Below, piece by piece: positions 59,790-64,000 of a stretch of 64,000 nucleotides of DNA. The translations under genes and the position numbers were made by a program. Each line of letters starts with the position of its first letter. Position 1 is the first letter of the stretch. The notes beneath the pieces were generated by a model, which was not told where the DNA came from, ran no database searches, and saw nothing but the letters and a program-made list of their open reading frames with translations. The DNA is from Gentiana macrophylla (taxonomy: Eukaryota; Streptophyta; Magnoliopsida; Gentianales; Gentianaceae), in contig CM047806.1 of the NCBI GenBank assembly GCA_026214975.1, positions 100,371,832-100,435,831 of the forward strand. Reading direction: 5' to 3'.

Positions 59790-62700
59790 ATGGCGACTTG
59801 TACAGCGATCCCACAAAATATATCTTTCCTCCTTCCTGATCTTCACTATTCAAAAAAACTCACATCAAAAGTATTCAAGCCCTCTAATGTTTCCACTTCA
59901 AAGATTCGTTCAGAGCTCACACCACTTCAGTCGAAAGGAGCTCGAATCTCACATGAAAAACACTCATTTTTCCTCGAAAATTCCCAACACCTTGGAATTC
60001 ATGGACCCGGTTTCAAGTTCTTGCCGTTGGATTCTCTCAGTGGTCAACCTAGAAATGTCTTTGTTCAGTCATTGTCTTCTGGAGATGGCACCGTCTCCGT
60101 TAGCTTGCAAAAGCAGGTATATCTATCACCACTTGTTCTCGTGTCTATGTCATTTCCCATCCTATCGTATTTATTTATTAATTTTGGCTCGAAAACTGTG
60201 GTTTATATGTTTTAAAAATGGATTGTGGCTTATGTATTCCTGATGAAAATGTAGATTATATTAATCGTTTTCATATTAAACATTAGTAATTACTAGGAAA
60301 TTTTGGGTTTGTGGCCGCCTCTCCTGCTCTGTTGTGACCCAGATATCATACTTCTTGCTCCACAAGCCACAATGCATTATTGTTTGTGTGATTCTTCCTA
60401 TGATTCATATCTGGCATTATGGCGTTTGACATTGTTTTGACTCTTTCACTGGACATTATGGTGAAATTTGGTTTAATATGATTCTTTTGTATGTTTTCAT
60501 TTCTAGGTGGTTGGAGGGTTGCACTTGTTAGTTTCACTTGGGATCATACTTGCAATAGACAAGTTCTTGAAACAGGCGTTTGTGGCTGCTGCTATTAAAT
60601 TTCCGAGTGCTCTGTTTGGGATGTTTTGTATATTTACCGTTTTGGTTGTTCTTGATCTTGCAATCCCAGCTGCGGCTACAGGGTTGATGAACTTCTTTGA
60701 GCCTGCTCTTTTGTTTATTCAAAGATGGCTTCCTTTGTTTTATGTTCCTTCTTTGGTTGTTTTGCCTCTTGCTGTTAAGGACATTCCTGCAGCTTCCGGG
60801 GCAAAGATATTTGTTATCTTAGGTACACTGTTCCCTTTGATTAACAAAATTTGATCTGCATTCTATGATTTTTGAATAACCTTCTTAGCCGTTGGGTGGA
60901 TATGTAATTTCCATATTGAAACAAAATGCACTTTAGCATGCCTCCATGACCTCTTGCTCAGATACCATGTTGAACCCGTGTCTTTCCCAAAAGCTTGCTG
61001 TTAGGGAGATAAGTGATGTACATATTTAAACACAATGGCCTTAGACAAAGTTTTTGTTAGTGTATAATAGTACAAATTACGCTTATCTTTCCTTACCACT
61101 TGATCATTTTCATTAGATCTAGTCTTATTTACTTAAATGTTGTATGCAGAAGCTAACTTAGATTTTGGCAGTTGGAGGATGGGTGGCTTCCCTTGCAGTT
61201 GCAGGGTATACTGCAATAGCTGTAAGGAAATTGGTGAACACGCAAATGATACCGGCTGAGCCAATGTCAAAGCCTTCTCCTTTTTCTTCATTGGAGTTGT
61301 GGACTTGGAGTGGTATCTTTCTTGCATCATTTGCAGCAGCAGTAGTTTACCCGACTGCCCTTGAAACCAGTGCTAGGACATGCTTACCTTTTTTGCTTTC
61401 ATCCACCGTATTAGGATATATGGTTGGTTCTGGGTAAACTTCATGTTCTCAATTTTAGTTTTTTCTGTAACTTGCCATGTACAGTGCCTAATGAATTTTC
61501 TGCAAACATTTTGTAAATTAACTTGGGATTCGTCATTTGTTTTTCTTGTAGGCTTCCGTCCGATGCTAAAAAGATTTTCCATCCAATAATTTGCTGTGCA
61601 CTTGCTGCAGATCTAGCAGCATATGCATATGGATATCTTTCAGGAATCGGACTCAATCCTGTTTTAGGTACAATCGCTTTGAAAATAACCTGAACTTCCC
61701 TTTGTTCAGTTTAAAGTCTTCAGTTTCTATTGAAAATAAAAATTGTCTGGTGTATAGAAGCATCTAGCCTTTGAAAGGGTGTTGGGACCGGGCCATTTAG
61801 GACTATCATATGCAGTCTTACCTTTTATTTATGTAGTAGTTGTTTCTGCGGCTCGAATTTGCAATTTAACTTTTATATCTGCACCGAGACCCCCCTTCAG
61901 TCTTCAGTAACTAAAGGCAAGCCAACAGAAAATTTTCCCCATGTTCATAGCCTATTCTTTTGCATACTGTTGATACATTGCCAAACAATGTATTATCATG
62001 TTCAGAAAATCAAATTTGGTTTTATGCTCTCAATACGCTATCTTCATCTATAAATGCAGAAACTTTGCCTTGTTCGGAGTGTTCCTTACAGCTGAAATAT
62101 CGAGGACACTTACATAACATGCTTCGCGTTGTTATCTTTTGTTCTTTGTTTTGATAGATTAAAATGCTGCCTCCATACACATTACTGTTATGATGCTTTA
62201 ACCTGGCTAGTTTTCGCACTAATCAACTCTAAAAAAATATTCAAGAATTGAGTGAAGGGGAGGCTGGACTTTAACAAAAATCTTACCGCCCCAGAATCTG
62301 AGTGAGGAGAATAAAGGAAAGGTTTGAGAAATGGATTCAATCCTGGCTTTATTAAAGGAAAGATTTGGTTATTACTTCTTAGACACTAGCTTGTTAAACC
62401 ATTCTACTATGTATATTGTATTGCTTAAAACTTAGTATATTGGATGTATCTGGTAAGATTCTATTTTCAAGAAGATCCATTTCTCCATGGATTTTAAGCA
62501 AAGTTGTTCATATTTTTTGGTTATAAACTTGGAAGGTTGCGTTATCTTACGAAGGGGGCATATACTCAGATGTACTTTCAGTTTTACCTCGTTTCTTGCA
62601 TTTTTGTTATTAAAACCAAAATCTTGTCTTGTCTTTATCTTAACAGGATATTACCTTACTAAAGTTTCATCTGATCCTGGTGCTGGTGACATTCTCATGG

Positions 62701-63852
62701 GATTTTTAGGCTCAGTTATCATTTCTTTTGCCTTCTCTATGTTTAAGCAGAGAAAGGTATGAAGCCACATTTCTCAACTCACTTAGCCATGGTTCAAGGA
62801 ATATTTTTTACGGTACAACCATTGTAGGATGGTTGTATCAATTGGATGCATCACGTCCATCCATTTCTGCTCTCTTTCGTTTAGGTGACAGAGAGTAAAT
62901 ATGAATGGACATGATACATTTTATTTGATACAACCTTCCTACATCACTTGTACCATAAAATTTAAAATGCCTCAAGACTTCAAAAGAGTTGTTATTGCAT
63001 ACATACCATGGTGCATGGGCCAAAGTTAAGCAAAAAGATGATATACTGACGAGTTAATCTTGGATACTTTGCCTTCTTGTTTGAACATAACAAAGATGCC
63101 TGTCCTTTCGATTTCCATTTCCCTTCAAGTTGGTTTTATCTGTCTTAGTACGCATCGATTTCACCTTCATGGGATTGTCAAAATCCAAGCTTTATACTCT
63201 TTTCTTGATGTTTCAGCTAGTTAAGCGACATGCAGCTGAGATTTTTTCCTCTGTGATCATCTCAACTTTGTTTTCATTGTACTCAACGGCTCTGATTGGA
63301 CGGCTTATTGGTTTAGAACCAAATTTGACAGTGTCTATCCTTCCAAGGTGCATAACTGTGGCATTAGCCCTGAGCATTGTTTCATTGTTTGAAGGTTGGT
63401 AATTTTCACCTCTAAGAAATTATCGGGAAACCTTTGTATGAATGATTGTGTACTAAGTGGATGAATGTGATGGTCAGGTACTAATTCCTCGCTCACTGCG
63501 GCTGTTGTTGTCTTGACTGGTCTTGTCGGAGCAAATTTTGTTCAGACATTGCTTGATAAGCTTGGCTTTCGTGATCCCATAGCTCGTGGGATTGCAACTG
63601 CATCAAGGTAATGGCTGGTTTTATTTATAGAAAGAATTCCAACCCTCATATCCCTAATGTGCTGAATGCACCCTTTTTTTTTTTTTTTTCTTTCTTTCCA
63701 GTGCACATGGACTTGGAACAGCAGCATTGTCAGCCAAAGAACCCGAGGCGCTTCCATTTTGCGCTATTGCGTATGCTCTTACGGGTATATTTGGCTCTCT
63801 TGTTTGCTCCCTCCCAATTGTCAGACAAAGCTTGCTAGCAGTAGTCGGGTGA
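59790..63852 (+). CDS. PLGG1: Plastidal glycolate/glycerate translocator, chloroplast inner envelope
   Basis: Eight exons with GT-AG introns: 59790-60116, 60507-60822, 61172-61433, 61552-61667, 62647-62756, 63217-63394, 63478-63607, 63702-63852. They join in frame to 529 codons, against about 512 in Arabidopsis. Residues 1 to about 75 are Ser/Thr/Lys-rich and poor in acids, like a transit peptide, beginning MATCTAIPQN. The LrgA-like half follows (GGLHLLVSLGIILAIDKFLK, then FFEPALLFIQRWLPLFYVPS). The LrgB half contains YPTALETSARTC, GLNPVLGYYLTKVSSDPGAG, GLEPNLTVSILPRCITVALA and ATASSAHGLGTAALS (near residue 482), the LrgB signature. The family exports glycolate and imports glycerate in photorespiration. 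No frameshift is needed. Intron 4 is the longest (979 bp). A MITE lies in intron 5. Confidence 0.96.
62809..62957. mobile_element. Fold-back MITE in PLGG1 intron 5
   Basis: About 149 bp with ~58-bp inverted arms: left TACGGTACAACCATTGTAGG, right reversed TATGGTACAAGTGATGTAGG, and inside both GGTTGTATCAA and CATC/ATCA...GTCCAT blocks in the same order. No convincing target duplication. It lies between exons 5 and 6 and does not touch splice sites. Confidence 0.78.
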
Positions 63853-64000
63853 CCCTACAAGAAGCCGATCCGGATATCAAGGGCTACTGTTCTAGTAATT
63901 GTGTATATGTTATTTTCCTCTCTTAGAACATAAAGTGAAGTTTCTCATTTGAAAATAATGAAGCAAATTTCTGATAGAATTTTTTTTTTGACTGATCTTT
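63853..64000 (+). other. 3' flank of PLGG1
   Basis: Presumed 3' UTR running to the window edge; no clear polyadenylation signal can be chosen. Confidence 0.5.

Noticed and set aside
59740..60243. Alternative 167-codon frame overlapping PLGG1 exon 1
   Set aside because: It is out of frame with the PLGG1 transit peptide, which joins cleanly to exon 2, and has no domain.

Overview
The window is nuclear DNA from a flowering plant, most likely a dicot. It is AT-rich, its genes have GT-AG introns, and it holds a land-plant chloroplast transporter gene (PLGG1), a bacterial-type mitochondrial ribosomal protein gene (bL35m) and a membrane transporter gene. The rest is nested plant transposable elements: Ty1/copia, Athila-type Ty3/gypsy, an L1-type LINE, tRNA-derived SINEs, a possible TRIM and several MITEs. 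Nothing bacterial or viral is seen, and there is no CRISPR array.

Layout. 1-9.0 kb is gene-poor: short tandem repeats, a 1.8-kb copia-type LTR (2769-4590) next to an older copia RNase H remnant, and a clean 1.74-kb solo LTR (6908-8644). From 9.04 to 30.21 kb lies a fivefold head-to-tail amplification of a ~3.97-kb segment. Each unit holds a degenerate AGTGAAC-type repeat field, the last exon plus upstream intron and 3' flank of a cytosolic ribosomal protein L13a (uL13) gene, and the 3' end of one LINE. The fifth unit is split by a 1454-bp solo LTR with TSD ACCCG and continues into the rest of the LINE. That LINE is in turn split by a 15.7-kb Athila-like element on the minus strand (30869-46590, two 1947-bp LTRs, TSD ATATC). 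Removing the insertions gives a 5'-truncated LINE of about 3.0 kb (27848-48010) with its own ~15-bp target duplication. The order of events is therefore LINE insertion, then tandem amplification, with the unit-5 solo LTR arriving during or after the amplification.

From 48.2 to 64 kb genes alternate with small elements: a SINE, three copies of one 370-385-bp MITE family, a second MITE with a perfect 9-bp TSD, fold-backs in introns, a copia remnant carrying a SINE in its 3' LTR, and a possible TRIM. The genes are bL35m (+, 4 exons), an ATG22/UMF1-like transporter (-, 3 exons, convergent with bL35m) and PLGG1 (+, 8 exons, complete, 529 codons). They share no pathway and simply neighbour one another.

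The strongest unexpected signal concerns the sequence itself. Where near-identical copies can be compared (five tandem units, two Athila LTRs), differences concentrate at CAG/CTG and CCGG-type sites, with changes such as CAG to CGA or CAAAG that ordinary mutation does not explain. The reading-frame breaks in bL35m, and possibly those in the transporter's last exon, sit at similar sites. I infer systematic base-calling or consensus error, possibly linked to CHG methylation. Frameshifts in this window should not be taken as proof of pseudogenes.
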